From Agromyces fucosus (GTDB lineage: Bacteria; Actinomycetota; Actinomycetes; Actinomycetales; Microbacteriaceae), in assembly GCF_004134865.1 (NCBI RefSeq), contig NZ_SDPO01000004.1, positions 235,673-299,672 on the forward strand: DNA of 64,000 nucleotides. The letters run 5' to 3'. Below, piece by piece: positions 1-10,718 of the stretch. The position numbers and the translations under genes were made by a program. The notes beneath the pieces are model-generated. The model saw only the letters and a list, made by a program, of their open reading frames with translations. It was not told the DNA's origin and did not search any database. Numbering within the stretch: position 1 is the stretch's first letter; the number at the start of each line of letters is the position of its first letter.

Positions 1-1
1 A

Positions 2-430
2 GGTCTCTCGTGGATCACGATCCTCCGGCGCCGTCCGGCCTTCCGCGAGGTGTTCCACGGGTTCGATGCCCGGCGCATCGCCGTCATGACCGACGACGAC
101 GTCACCCGCCTGCTCGGCGACGAGCGCATCATCCGGCACCGCGGCAAGATCGAGGCGACGATCCAGAATGCCCGGGCCACCCTCGACCTCGACCTGCCGA
201 TCGACGAACTGCTCTGGAGCTTCGCACCGCGACCCGGCTCGGTCGCACCGTCGACCTTCGCGGAGGTCCCCGCCACGACGCCCGAGTCGACTGCAATGAG
301 CAAGGAACTGCGCCGACGCGGATTCCGCTTCGTGGGGCCGACGACGATGTACGCGCTCATGCAGGCGTCGGGCATGGTCGACGACCATCTCGCGGCCTGT
401 CATCGTTCGGCCCGGACCGCCGCGGCGTAA
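2..430 (+). CDS. tag: DNA-3-methyladenine glycosylase I, C-terminal part (cut by window edge)
   Basis: Base-excision repair enzyme that removes 3-methyladenine from alkylated DNA. The frame is open from base 2, so the true start lies upstream of the window; 142 residues are visible. The stretch GLSWITILRRR followed by FREVFHGFD is the hallmark of the Tag family, and further on come DERIIRHRGKIEATI and a C-terminal FVGPTTMYALMQASGMVDDH segment. The family normally has about 185-200 residues, so roughly the first quarter is missing. A GTG at 50 would leave out the conserved GLSW motif and is not the real start. The neighbour on the right (yaaA) converges, with 41 bp between the stop codons. Confidence 0.93.
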   Translation, partial: GLSWITILRRRPAFREVFHGFDARRIAVMTDDDVTRLLGDERIIRHRGKIEATIQNARATLDLDLPIDELLWSFAPRPGSVAPSTFAEVPATTPESTAMSKELRRRGFRFVGPTTMYALMQASGMVDDHLAACHRSARTAAA

Positions 431-471
431 CCCGATCGCCGATCCGCGCGCCGTTCCAGGCCCGGCCGCGG

Positions 472-1233
472 TCAGGCGACGAGTTCGAGTTCGCGAACGC
501 CTGCGGCGTCCCGTTCCGGGCCGAGCGTGAGCGAGAAGCCCGCGGCGTGCGCCCACTCGATGAGTTCGTCGACCGACGCGATCTGAGGCCTGGCCGTCAA
601 CACGGCACGGGTGAAGAGCCCCTTCGCGCGCTTGTTGAAGTGGTTCAGTGCTCGTCGCCGACCGGAACCATCGACCGAGACCACCCGGACGAACGCCGAT
701 TCCGCGCGCTCGGGAGCGGGCCCGAGGTCGACGTAGGCCTCGGAACGAAGATCGAGGACGACCCCGGACTCCCTCGCGAGTTCGGTCGCTATCGCGTCGC
801 GCCAGAGCGCCTTCAGCCGGATCGCCGGCAGGCGCGAATCGTGGGAGAGCCGGTACGCCGGGATCGGGTCCATCGCCCCGAGCAATCCGAAGAGTGCCGA
901 GTGCACGACGACGTGGTCAGCGGCATACGACCGTGCGTCGTCGTCGAGCGTGGGGGCATCGAGCGCATCGAAGAGGACGCCGGTGTAGCGATCGATCGCC
1001 GGCATCGTCGGAGACTGGAGCACATCGCGATTGCGGTCGACCTCGTTTCCCTGCCGGGGGCCGAGCTTGAGTGCCCGCATCATGTCGTCGGGCTCGAGCG
1101 CCAGCTCCGCCACCGCGGCGGTCGTGATCGTTCGGATCGAGGTGAGCGAGGCGAATGAGAGCTGCTCCAGGTCGAGCGCGGCATCGATGCCGCCGTCGCG
1201 TTTGGTCTCGGACGGCGGGAGGAGCAGCCGCAC
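472..1233 (-). CDS. yaaA: YaaA/DUF328-family protein (peroxide stress)
   Basis: 253 residues, the usual size for the YaaA (DUF328, UPF0246) family. In E. coli YaaA limits intracellular free iron during peroxide stress and has been described as a DNA-binding protein. The start is taken as the GTG at 1233 because the protein then begins VRLLLPPSETKRDGG, the conserved N-terminus of the family; an open frame reaching to 1500 adds only a low-quality arginine-rich extension. This GTG overlaps by one base the TAG stop of the kinase gene upstream, so the two are translationally coupled at the tail of the atp operon. Further family features are the LKLGPRQGNEVDRN segment and HVVVHSALFGLLGAMDPIPAYRLS. 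The precise role in this organism is inferred. Confidence 0.85.
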   Translation of the reverse strand: MRLLLPPSETKRDGGIDAALDLEQLSFASLTSIRTITTAAVAELALEPDDMMRALKLGPRQGNEVDRNRDVLQSPTMPAIDRYTGVLFDALDAPTLDDDARSYAADHVVVHSALFGLLGAMDPIPAYRLSHDSRLPAIRLKALWRDAIATELARESGVVLDLRSEAYVDLGPAPERAESAFVRVVSVDGSGRRRALNHFNKRAKGLFTRAVLTARPQIASVDELIEWAHAAGFSLTLGPERDAAGVRELELVA

Positions 1234-1805
1234 TACGAGCCGATGAAGGCGAGGGCCGCGTCGACGTTCGAGCCGAGCGATCCGATGCTGTCGATCGTGA
1301 CACGCGGCAGGGCCGACGACGGTCCGGTCCAGGCCGCATACCCCTCGAGGCTCTGCTCCACGGCGCGCCAGGTCGTCTCCTCGAGGTGCGGGAGCTTGCG
1401 CTCGCGCTTCTCGAGGCGCGAGCGGTGCAGTGCTTCGTCGGAGCACACGACCTCGATGACCCGAAGGCGCACATCGGCACGCTCCGCGAGGTCGCGCCAC
1501 TGCAGACGAGCAGCCTCACCCGCATTGACCGCGTCGACGATCACCGTACGACCCGAGTCGAGTTCCTTCTCGGCGATCTCCTCGGCCACGAGGTAGGCGG
1601 CGAGACCGGTCGGCTGGTCGGCATCGATGCCGGCCCGCAGGATCGCGGACTCGATCGGGTCGACGGACACGACCGTGGCGCCGAGCCGGGCGCCGATGAT
1701 CTCACCGATCGTCGACTTTCCCGCACCCGGCAACCCGGCCATGACGATGAGCTGGGTGACACTCAGGTCACCGAACTGGCGTTCGATCGGCTGCTCCCCC
1801 TGCAT
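1233..1805 (-). CDS. Small P-loop kinase/ATPase (AAA_18-like, dephospho-CoA kinase-like)
   Basis: 190 residues. The Walker A motif GLPGAGKST sits at about residues 24-32 and is followed by the pattern of a small-molecule kinase (nucleotide or dephospho-CoA kinase fold), with a conserved TVIVDAVNAGEAARLQWR strand-loop and an R/K-rich LID-like RSRLEKRERKLP segment. The ATG at 1805 has a good ribosome-binding site (GGGGGAG a few bases upstream). It lies 10 bp after atpC on the same strand, so it is probably read from the atp operon. The true substrate cannot be told from sequence. Similar genes are annotated 'AAA family ATPase' or 'predicted kinase'. Confidence 0.72.
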   Translation of the reverse strand: MQGEQPIERQFGDLSVTQLIVMAGLPGAGKSTIGEIIGARLGATVVSVDPIESAILRAGIDADQPTGLAAYLVAEEIAEKELDSGRTVIVDAVNAGEAARLQWRDLAERADVRLRVIEVVCSDEALHRSRLEKRERKLPHLEETTWRAVEQSLEGYAAWTGPSSALPRVTIDSIGSLGSNVDAALAFIGS

Positions 1806-1815
1806 CCGCTCCCCC

Positions 1816-2076
1816 TCAGACGAGCTCGGCGCGGGACGCGACGACCTGCACCGCGTTCGCCTGCACCGACAGGAATCCGTCGTCGGCATTGGCGGTGATC
1901 TTCTCGCCGCCGGGCAGAGTGACCCGCACTTCGCCGCCGGCGAGGATCGCGAGCATCGGCTCGTGACCCGGCAGGATGCCGATCTCGCCTTCGACGGTGC
2001 GTGCCACCACCATGGTCGCCTCGCCCGACCAGACCTGCTGGTCGGCCGAGACGACACTCACGTTGAGGCTGGCCAT
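1816..2076 (-). CDS. atpC: F1Fo ATP synthase subunit epsilon
   Basis: 86 residues: a short epsilon with only the N-terminal beta-sandwich (MASLNVSVVSADQQVWSGEA) and the GILPGHEPMLAIL loop. The C-terminal two-helix regulatory arm found in longer epsilon subunits appears to be essentially absent, since the protein ends soon after the barrel (VQANAVQVVASRAELV). Short epsilons are common in actinobacteria. The ATG at 2076 lies 3 bp after the atpD stop. Epsilon couples the central stalk to the c-ring and can inhibit ATP hydrolysis. With the arm missing, classical arm-mediated inhibition is unlikely (inference). Confidence 0.95.
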   Translation of the reverse strand: MASLNVSVVSADQQVWSGEATMVVARTVEGEIGILPGHEPMLAILAGGEVRVTLPGGEKITANADDGFLSVQANAVQVVASRAELV

Positions 2077-2078
2077 GC

Positions 2079-4474
<2,396 letters not shown>

Positions 4475-4502
4475 GTTTCTCCTGTGTCCTGTCTTCCTGG
4501 TA

Positions 4503-4553
4503 CTGAGGCTCTCGACTCGACCCCGTGAGGTCAGTTCCCGTCGAGAGCCTCAG
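4503..4553 (-). other. Stem-loop between atpA and atpG
   Basis: A perfect 14-bp inverted repeat: CTGAGGCTCTCGAC at 4503-4516 and its complement at 4540-4553, with a 23-nt loop. It lies in the 94-bp gap between the atpA stop (4569) and the atpG start (4474), the longest gap in the F1 part of the operon. There is no T-run after it, so it is more likely an RNA-processing or stability element, or a partial attenuator, than a full terminator. Confidence 0.6.
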
Positions 4554-4568
4554 GGAACCTCGGAATGA

Positions 4569-6209
4569 CTAGCGGCGACCCTTGACGATCTTCTCCTGGA
4601 CGACCTCTTCTTCAGCGATCGCCTCGAACTGCTCGGAACCGACCGAGGCGAGCGGCTTGCCCTCGCCGGTCTGGAACTCGAGCTTGAACGTGTCGACTGC
4701 CGTCGCGAGTTCGGCCGCGGTCTCGTCGGAGAGCACGTTCGTCTCGCGCAACGAGTCGAGCACCTTGGTGTTGCGGGCGAGGAAGTCGTGCAGCTCGCTC
4801 TCGAACCGGAGGATGTCTTCGACCGGCACCTCGTCGAGCTTGCCGTTGGTTCCGGCCCAGATCGAGACGACCTGCTTCTCGACGGACATCGGCGAGTACT
4901 GCGGCTGCTTGAGCAGCTCGGTGAGGCGTGCGCCTCGGGCGAGCTGACGGCGGCTGGCAGCGTCGAGGTCGGATGCGAACATCGCGAACGCCTCGAGCGA
5001 GCGGTACTGCGCGAGCTCGAGCTTCAGCGTGCCGGAGACCTTCTTGATCGACTTGACCTGTGCGTCACCGCCGACTCGGGAGACCGAGATGCCGACGTCG
5101 ACAGCAGGGCGCTGGTTCGAGTTGAACAGGTCGGACTGGAGGAAGATCTGGCCGTCGGTGATCGAGATCACGTTGGTCGGGATGTACGCCGAGACGTCGT
5201 TCGCCTTCGTCTCGATGATCGGCAGGCCCGTCATCGAGCCGGCGCCCAGCTCGTCGGAGAGCTTCGCGCAACGCTCGAGCAGACGCGAGTGCAGGTAGAA
5301 GACGTCACCGGGGTACGCCTCGCGTCCCGGCGGACGACGCAGGAGCAGCGACACGGCGCGGTAGGCCTCGGCCTGCTTCGACAGGTCGTCGAAGATGATG
5401 AGGACGTGCTTGGAGTCGTACATCCAGTGCTGGCCGATCGCCGAGCCGGTGTACGGAGCCAGGTACTTGAAGCCGGCCGGGTCGGAGGCGGGAGCCGCGA
5501 CGATGGTGGTGTACTCCATGGCTCCGGCGTCTTCGAGCGCGCCCTTCACCGAGGCGATGGTCGAGCCCTTCTGGCCGACTGCGACGTAGATGCAGCGAAC
5601 CTGCTTCGACGGGTCGCCGGTCTCCCAGTTGGCCTTCTGGTTGATGATCGTGTCGATCGCGATGGCCGTCTTACCGGTCTGGCGGTCGCCGATGATGAGC
5701 TGACGCTGGCCGCGGCCGACGGGGATCATCGCGTCGATGGCCTTGATGCCGGTCTGCAGCGGCTCGTGCACCGACTTGCGCTGCATGACGCCGGGCGCCT
5801 GCAGCTCGAGGGCACGACGGCCCTCGATGCCGGTGATCTCGCCGAGGCCGTCGATCGGGTGGCCGAGCGGGTCGACGACGCGGCCGAGGTAGCCCTCGCC
5901 GACGGGGACGGAGAGGACCTCGCCGGTGCGGGTCACCTCCATGCCCTCTTCGATGCCGGTGAACTCGCCGAGCACGACGACGCCGATCTCGTCTTCGTCG
6001 AGGTTCTGCGCGAGACCGAGCGTGCCGTCCGCGAAGCGGATCAGCTCGTTCGCCATGACCGAGGGAAGACCTTCGACGTGCGCGATGCCGTCGCCGGCGT
6101 CGGTGACGTACCCGACCTCGGTCTTCTCCGCCTGTCCCGGCTCGTACGACGAGACGAACTCCGAGAGAGCCGAACGGATCTCGTCGGGGCTGATGGTGAG
6201 TTCTGCCAT
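4569..6209 (-). CDS. atpA: F1Fo ATP synthase subunit alpha
   Basis: 546 residues. This is the non-catalytic nucleotide-binding subunit of F1. The P-loop GDRQTGKT is at residues 174-181. The arginine-finger region [16 protein letters not shown] and the [20 protein letters not shown] block are typical. The C-terminus carries an extension past the helical domain ([18 protein letters not shown] and beyond, about 35-40 residues) seen in many actinobacterial alphas; in mycobacteria the equivalent tail helps suppress ATP hydrolysis. The ATG at 6209 has a purine-rich GGGAAAAGA ribosome-binding site. Confidence 0.99.
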   Translation of the reverse strand: MAELTISPDEIRSALSEFVSSYEPGQAEKTEVGYVTDAGDGIAHVEGLPSVMANELIRFADGTLGLAQNLDEDEIGVVVLGEFTGIEEGMEVTRTGEVLSVPVGEGYLGRVVDPLGHPIDGLGEITGIEGRRALELQAPGVMQRKSVHEPLQTGIKAIDAMIPVGRGQRQLIIGDRQTGKTAIAIDTIINQKANWETGDPSKQVRCIYVAVGQKGSTIASVKGALEDAGAMEYTTIVAAPASDPAGFKYLAPYTGSAIGQHWMYDSKHVLIIFDDLSKQAEAYRAVSLLLRRPPGREAYPGDVFYLHSRLLERCAKLSDELGAGSMTGLPIIETKANDVSAYIPTNVISITDGQIFLQSDLFNSNQRPAVDVGISVSRVGGDAQVKSIKKVSGTLKLELAQYRSLEAFAMFASDLDAASRRQLARGARLTELLKQPQYSPMSVEKQVVSIWAGTNGKLDEVPVEDILRFESELHDFLARNTKVLDSLRETNVLSDETAAELATAVDTFKLEFQTGEGKPLASVGSEQFEAIAEEEVVQEKIVKGRR

Positions 6210-6286
6210 TGTCTTTTCCCTTTTTCTGTACCGGTTGTACAGCTACTGGTGTGTCACGGCGCGGACGCCGGTCGATTCAACCGGCG

Positions 6287-7081
6287 TCAGCCGGCAAGCT
6301 TCTGCCGCAGCGAACTGAGGCGCGAGGCGACGCTGCCGTCGATGACGTCGTCGCCGATCTGCACGCGGATCCCGCCGAGCACGGCGGGGTCGACGATGGT
6401 GTCGAAGCGGACACGGCGGCCCGCCTGGACGGCGAGGCCCTGCTCGAGCCGGCCCAGCTGGGCGGCGGTGAGCGGAACCGCGCTCGTGACCGTCGCGATG
6501 TCGAATCCGCGCTGGTCTGCGACGACGGATGCCCCGTGCCGGAGCAGCTCGCCGATGCGGCGACCGCGAGGCTGCTGCACGAGGTGCCGCACGATCACGA
6601 CCGCCTGCGGCGATGCCTTGCCGACGAGGAGCCGGTCGACGATCTTCGTCTTCGCATCGGTCTCGCCGAGCTTCGACCCGAGCGCGAGCTCGAGCTCGGC
6701 ATCTCCGGCGACCGCACGCTCGAAGGCGAGCAGTTCGGAGTCGAGGTCGACGGTGTCGGGAGCGGAGTCCGCGGCGACGCGAATGCCGATCTCCTCGATG
6801 CCGGCGAGGAAGTCGTCACCCGACGACCACCGGCGCGAAGCCGCGCTCACCAGGAGCGAGGCGGCCTCGGCCGGAATGCGGGAGCCGAACACGGCCTCGA
6901 CGAGCGCGCGCTTCTGCGCGACATCGGCCTCGGTGTCGATGAGAGCCGTGCGCAGGTGCGCGGACTCGCCGATGACACGGCCGGCGGCGAGGAGGGCCTC
7001 GGCGACGGGGAGCTCGGCGCGGCCGAGCTCCGCGAGCGCGGCCTTCGAGCCGGCCATGGCCTCTCTCGTAGCGCTACCCAT
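6287..7081 (-). CDS. atpH: F1Fo ATP synthase subunit delta
   Basis: 264 residues, long for a delta subunit (E. coli has 177) but normal for actinobacteria. It forms the peripheral-stalk cap joining F1 to subunit b. Here the b subunit is encoded separately, unlike the fused b-delta protein of mycobacteria. The conserved C-terminal OSCP signature is visible (VTSAVPLTAAQLGRLEQGL followed by GIRVQIGDDVIDGSVASRL). The start at 7081 is 3 bp downstream of the atpF stop. Confidence 0.95.
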   Translation of the reverse strand: MGSATREAMAGSKAALAELGRAELPVAEALLAAGRVIGESAHLRTALIDTEADVAQKRALVEAVFGSRIPAEAASLLVSAASRRWSSGDDFLAGIEEIGIRVAADSAPDTVDLDSELLAFERAVAGDAELELALGSKLGETDAKTKIVDRLLVGKASPQAVVIVRHLVQQPRGRRIGELLRHGASVVADQRGFDIATVTSAVPLTAAQLGRLEQGLAVQAGRRVRFDTIVDPAVLGGIRVQIGDDVIDGSVASRLSSLRQKLAG

Positions 7082-7084
7082 GGA

Positions 7085-7648
7085 CTACTTCTTCCCTCCG
7101 GCGGCGGCCTCGGAGGCCTCCAGTTCGGCGAGGAAGCGGTCGACGACCGCGGTCGCCTTGGCGTCGTCGGTGAGCGACTCGCCGATGACTCCCGATGCGA
7201 GGTCGATGGCGAGCGTGCCCACCTCGGAGCGGAGCGAGACGAGTGCCGTCTGGCGCTCCGCCTCGATCTGCGCCTGTGCGCTCGCGGTGACGCGAGCGGC
7301 CTCGACGGTTGCGGCGTCCTTGGCCTCGGCGACGATCTTCTTGCTGTCGTCGCGAGCGGTCTCGCGGATGCGACCGGCTTCGGTGCGCGCGTCGGCGAGC
7401 TGGGCGGTGTACTCCTCGAGTGCCGCCTCGGCCTTGCGCTGCGCCTCGTCGGCCTTCGCGATGTTGCCCTCGATCGCCTCGCCGCGCTCATCGAGCAGCT
7501 TCTGCACGCGCGGGAGCACGTACTTCCAGAAGAAGATGAGGATGATGATGAAGCAGACCGACGACCAGATGATGTCGTACCACTCCGGAATCACCGGGCT
7601 GTGGGTCTCGCCACCCTCGGTTGCAGCGCTCAGTACTGCATGAAGCAC
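7085..7648 (-). CDS. atpF: F1Fo ATP synthase subunit b
   Basis: 187 residues. One N-terminal membrane helix (about residues 27-46, IIWSSVCFIIILIFFWKYVL) is followed by a long charged helix forming the dimeric peripheral stalk (residues 50-170, rich in Ala/Glu/Lys/Arg). Ends in a Lys-rich tail (AAAGGKK). Only one b gene is present, with no b' paralog. The ATG at 7648 lies 28 bp after the atpE stop. Confidence 0.97.
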   Translation of the reverse strand: MLHAVLSAATEGGETHSPVIPEWYDIIWSSVCFIIILIFFWKYVLPRVQKLLDERGEAIEGNIAKADEAQRKAEAALEEYTAQLADARTEAGRIRETARDDSKKIVAEAKDAATVEAARVTASAQAQIEAERQTALVSLRSEVGTLAIDLASGVIGESLTDDAKATAVVDRFLAELEASEAAAGGKK

Positions 7649-7676
7649 GTTGGCCTCCTCAGTTGCGGCGAATGGA

Positions 7677-7925
<249 letters not shown>

Positions 7926-7955
7926 CTAGGGAATGTTCTGGGCGGATGCCCGGGC

Positions 7956-8819
7956 TCAGTGCTCTTCTGCGACCGCGAGCTGGATGTAGACCGCGGTGAG
8001 AAGTGCGAAGACGTACGCCTGCAGGACGGCGACGAGGACCTCGAACAGCGTGAACGCGAGGCCGAAGGCCAGCGTTCCGACGCCGAGCAGGGTCCACCAT
8101 CCGCTCATCGTCACGACGAAGAACTGCGTCGCCGCGAAGAAGAGGACCAGCAGGAGGTGGCCGACGATCATGTTCATCATGAGTCGGAGCGTGAGGGTGA
8201 TCGGACGGATGATGAACGTCGAGATGAATTCGATCGGCGTGACGATGATGTACACCGGCCACGGCACACCCGAGGGGAAGAGCGAGTTCTTGAAGAAGTT
8301 CTTGGGGCTCTTCTTGACGCCCGCGTAGATGAAGGTGACGTACGCGACGATCGCGAGCACGAGCGGCACGCCGATGACGGAGGTGCCGGCGATGTTCAGG
8401 AACGGGATGACACCCGTGAGATTCATGAACAGGATCATGAAGAACATGGTCGTGAGGATCGGCAGGAACCGCTTGCCGTCCTTCTTGCCGAGCAGGTCGT
8501 CGGCGATGTTCACGCGCACCATGTCGAGACCCATCTCGACGAGGCTCTGGAACCGCCCGGGCACGACGCTCATGCGACGGGTACCGAGCCAGAACACGAG
8601 CAGCAGGGCGATGACCGCGACCCAGCGGACGAGGATGATGCGGTTGATCTCGAAGTTGGTGTCTTCGAAGAGCAGCGGCCCGGGGAAGAATTCGTCGATC
8701 GACGGCCCGTGGAAGCCACCATCATCGGTTGACATCGGAACCAGCAGGTTCAGAGCGTTAGCTAGCAGCGCTTTCTCCTGTTTCGGGGCGTGGAGCTCAG
8801 CTCTCGCGGCGACGAACAT
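7956..8819 (-). CDS. atpB: F1Fo ATP synthase subunit a
   Basis: 287 residues with the start at 8819. This is the stator membrane subunit forming the proton half-channels next to the c-ring. The essential arginine lies in FIIRPITLTLRLMMNMIVGH. Several hydrophobic helices are followed by the C-terminal VAVLQAYVFALLTAVYIQLA segment. The start is uncertain. The ATG at 8819 has a GAGG-like ribosome-binding site very close by. An internal ATG at 8735 would give MSTDDGGFHGPSIDEFF, which is where family similarity is clear. The Fo genes begin here, behind a candidate promoter at 8873-8902. Confidence 0.95.
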   Translation of the reverse strand: MFVAARAELHAPKQEKALLANALNLLVPMSTDDGGFHGPSIDEFFPGPLLFEDTNFEINRIILVRWVAVIALLLVFWLGTRRMSVVPGRFQSLVEMGLDMVRVNIADDLLGKKDGKRFLPILTTMFFMILFMNLTGVIPFLNIAGTSVIGVPLVLAIVAYVTFIYAGVKKSPKNFFKNSLFPSGVPWPVYIIVTPIEFISTFIIRPITLTLRLMMNMIVGHLLLVLFFAATQFFVVTMSGWWTLLGVGTLAFGLAFTLFEVLVAVLQAYVFALLTAVYIQLAVAEEH

Positions 8820-8872
8820 GGACCTCGGCAGCCCGTGCGCGAGCAGGGCAGAACCGTGGGGGGATCCCCATT

Positions 8873-8902
8873 ACTCTAGCAATACTTCGGGCGGCAGACG
8901 AA
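8873..8902 (-). promoter_or_regulatory. Candidate promoter of atpBEFHAGDC
   Basis: On the minus strand a -35-like TTCGTC (8897-8902) and a -10-like TAGAGT (8873-8878) are separated by 18 bp, placing a start site near 8866, about 45 bp before the atpB start. The short gap after the AtpI-like gene means the operon may also be read from upstream genes. Assigned by eye only. Confidence 0.35.
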
Positions 8903-8916
8903 TCGCCGAGACCGCC

Positions 8917-9393
8917 TCAGTCCTCGGTGGGCGCCTTCGGCAGTTCGACATCGCTGACGTAGGGCAGGCGCGACTTCGCGACGACGATCACGTCGACGGC
9001 GAGCGAGGCGAGCACGCCCGCGACGAGGCTGAGGAAGAGCGCCGTCGTGTTCAGCCAGTCGGCGTCGCGGAGCACCACGACGAGCACGATGAAGACGATG
9101 AACTTCAGGATCCAGCCGCCGAGCACGATGCCGAAGAAGGCCCCGACGAAGAGGTCGCTCGATGCGAAGCGGTTGGCGGCGAGGATGCTCGCGGCGGTGA
9201 TGCCCATGAACACGACCGCCATGAGCGTGCCGACGAGTGCGCCGAGGAGCCCGGGCACGCCGGCGAGCACGTAGCCGAGGATGGCCCCCACGACGAGGAT
9301 CACCCCGGCGAGCACACCGCCCCAGATGAGGGCCCGCTTCAGTACGGGGTTCGAGGTCGGCGTGCGGTCGGCTTCGGGGCGTGCGTCGTTCAT
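8917..9393 (-). CDS. AtpI-like small membrane protein
   Basis: 158 residues with four hydrophobic segments (about residues 21-40, 45-70, 80-105 and 115-135) and a charged N-terminus. It sits between wecA and atpB, the position of the AtpI-like gene in actinobacteria (Rv1303 in M. tuberculosis). AtpI-type proteins assist c-ring assembly or ion supply, but sequence similarity within this group is low, so function is inferred mainly from position. The ATG at 9393 overlaps the wecA stop by 4 bp (ATGA). Confidence 0.7.
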   Translation of the reverse strand: MNDARPEADRTPTSNPVLKRALIWGGVLAGVILVVGAILGYVLAGVPGLLGALVGTLMAVVFMGITAASILAANRFASSDLFVGAFFGIVLGGWILKFIVFIVLVVVLRDADWLNTTALFLSLVAGVLASLAVDVIVVAKSRLPYVSDVELPKAPTED

Positions 9394-10718
9394 CGTGCTC
9401 CAGGTTCGGGGTCGCTGGATTCTACCGAGCCGTCCTGAGCGGAAGCCGGGCTCCCGGCCGGGTCGAGTGAAGTTTCGTCATCGAGAGCCGGTCCAGCGGA
9501 TGCCTCCGAGCCCGCCAGTTCGTCGAGCCCCGCGACATCCGCTGCGGGGACCTCGTCGACCGCGACGGCCTCGGCGGCGACGGTGAGTCGCTTGCGGCGC
9601 CCGAGCGGAGCGAGGGTGATCACGGCGCAGATGACGAACCCGACGAACAGCGCGAGGATCGCCCAGAGCGAGGAGATCTTGAAGTACACCGGGAACACAT
9701 AGGTGAGGAGGCATCCGATCGACGCGACCGCGGTCCAGCCGTAGAGGATCAGCACCGCGTGGAGGTGGGAGTGCCCCATGTCGAGCAGGCGGTGATGGAG
9801 GTGCTTGCGGTCGGCCGAGAACGGCGACTTGCCGGCACGGAGGCGCCGCATCACCGCGAGCCCGAAGTCGAGCAGCGGGATCACGAGCACCGCGAACGGC
9901 AGCAGGATCGGGATGAACGCCGCCACGAACTGGTTGAGTCCGACGCCGGTGGGGTTCAGCTGGCCCGTGACCGCGACGGCGGAGGTGGCCATGAGCAGGC
10001 CGATGAGGAGTGCGCCGGCATCACCCATGAAGAGTTTCGCGGGGTGCCAGTTGAGCGGGAGGAAACCGGCGCACGCGCCGACGAGGATGATCGCCACGAG
10101 CGAGGCGAGGTTGAAGTAGTTCGTGGGCGAGGTCTGCTGCACGAGCAGGTAGGAGTAGAGGAAGAACACGCCGTTCGCGATGAGGGCGACGCCCGCGACG
10201 AGCCCGTCGAGCCCGTCGATGAAGTTGACCGCGTTCATCACCAGCACGATGACGAAGACGGTGATGATCGCGAACATCCACGACGAGCCGACCGTGATGC
10301 CGCCGATCGGCAACGACACGATCGAGACGCCCTGCCAGGTGATGAGCCCGGCCGCGAGGAACTGGGCGGCGAGCTTGGTCGTCCAGTCGAGGTCCCAGAT
10401 GTCGTCGGCGACGCCGACGATCACGATGAGGAGCGCCGCGCCGAGGATCGCGAGGATCTGGCCCGGGTTCTGGAACACGATCGCGATGTTCGAGAACCGC
10501 GACGACCCGAGCGTGGAGACGAACGCTGCGGCGCCGAAGGCGATGAGGATCCCGACGAACATCGCGACACCGCCGAGGCGCGGCGTGGGCCGCGTGTGCA
10601 CGTCGCGCTCGCGGATCTTCGGGTAGAGCTTGTACTTCAGGCTCAGCTTCCAGACGATGATCGATCCGCCGAAGGTCACGAGCGCCGTCAGCAGGGCGAT
10701 GGCCAGGAAGAGGGTCAT
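9390..10718 (-). CDS. wecA: WecA/Rfe-type undecaprenyl-phosphate sugar-1-phosphate transferase
   Basis: 442 residues. Polytopic enzyme of the MraY/WecA family that moves a sugar-1-phosphate (most likely GlcNAc-1-P) from UDP-sugar to a polyprenyl phosphate, starting cell-wall glycopolymer synthesis. Family motifs are visible in order: HTRPTPRLGGVAMF near the N-terminus, VGVADDIWDLD, NAVNFIDGLDGLVAG, LFMGDAGALLIG, and the cytosolic KHLHHRLLDMGHSH loop. After the last membrane helix there is an acidic, Ala/Ser/Pro-rich tail of about 65 residues not needed for catalysis. The ATG at 10718 overlaps the sua5 stop by 4 bp. The longer upstream open frame is antisense-type arginine-rich sequence and is ignored. 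Confidence 0.92.
   Translation of the reverse strand: MTLFLAIALLTALVTFGGSIIVWKLSLKYKLYPKIRERDVHTRPTPRLGGVAMFVGILIAFGAAAFVSTLGSSRFSNIAIVFQNPGQILAILGAALLIVIVGVADDIWDLDWTTKLAAQFLAAGLITWQGVSIVSLPIGGITVGSSWMFAIITVFVIVLVMNAVNFIDGLDGLVAGVALIANGVFFLYSYLLVQQTSPTNYFNLASLVAIILVGACAGFLPLNWHPAKLFMGDAGALLIGLLMATSAVAVTGQLNPTGVGLNQFVAAFIPILLPFAVLVIPLLDFGLAVMRRLRAGKSPFSADRKHLHHRLLDMGHSHLHAVLILYGWTAVASIGCLLTYVFPVYFKISSLWAILALFVGFVICAVITLAPLGRRKRLTVAAEAVAVDEVPAADVAGLDELAGSEASAGPALDDETSLDPAGSPASAQDGSVESSDPEPGAR

Noticed and set aside
4788..7643. A 951-codon open frame on the plus strand across atpA, atpH and atpF.
   Set aside because: It is antisense to three certain atp genes, has the Asp/Arg/Val-rich composition of third-position GC mirrored on the other strand, and shows no domain pattern.
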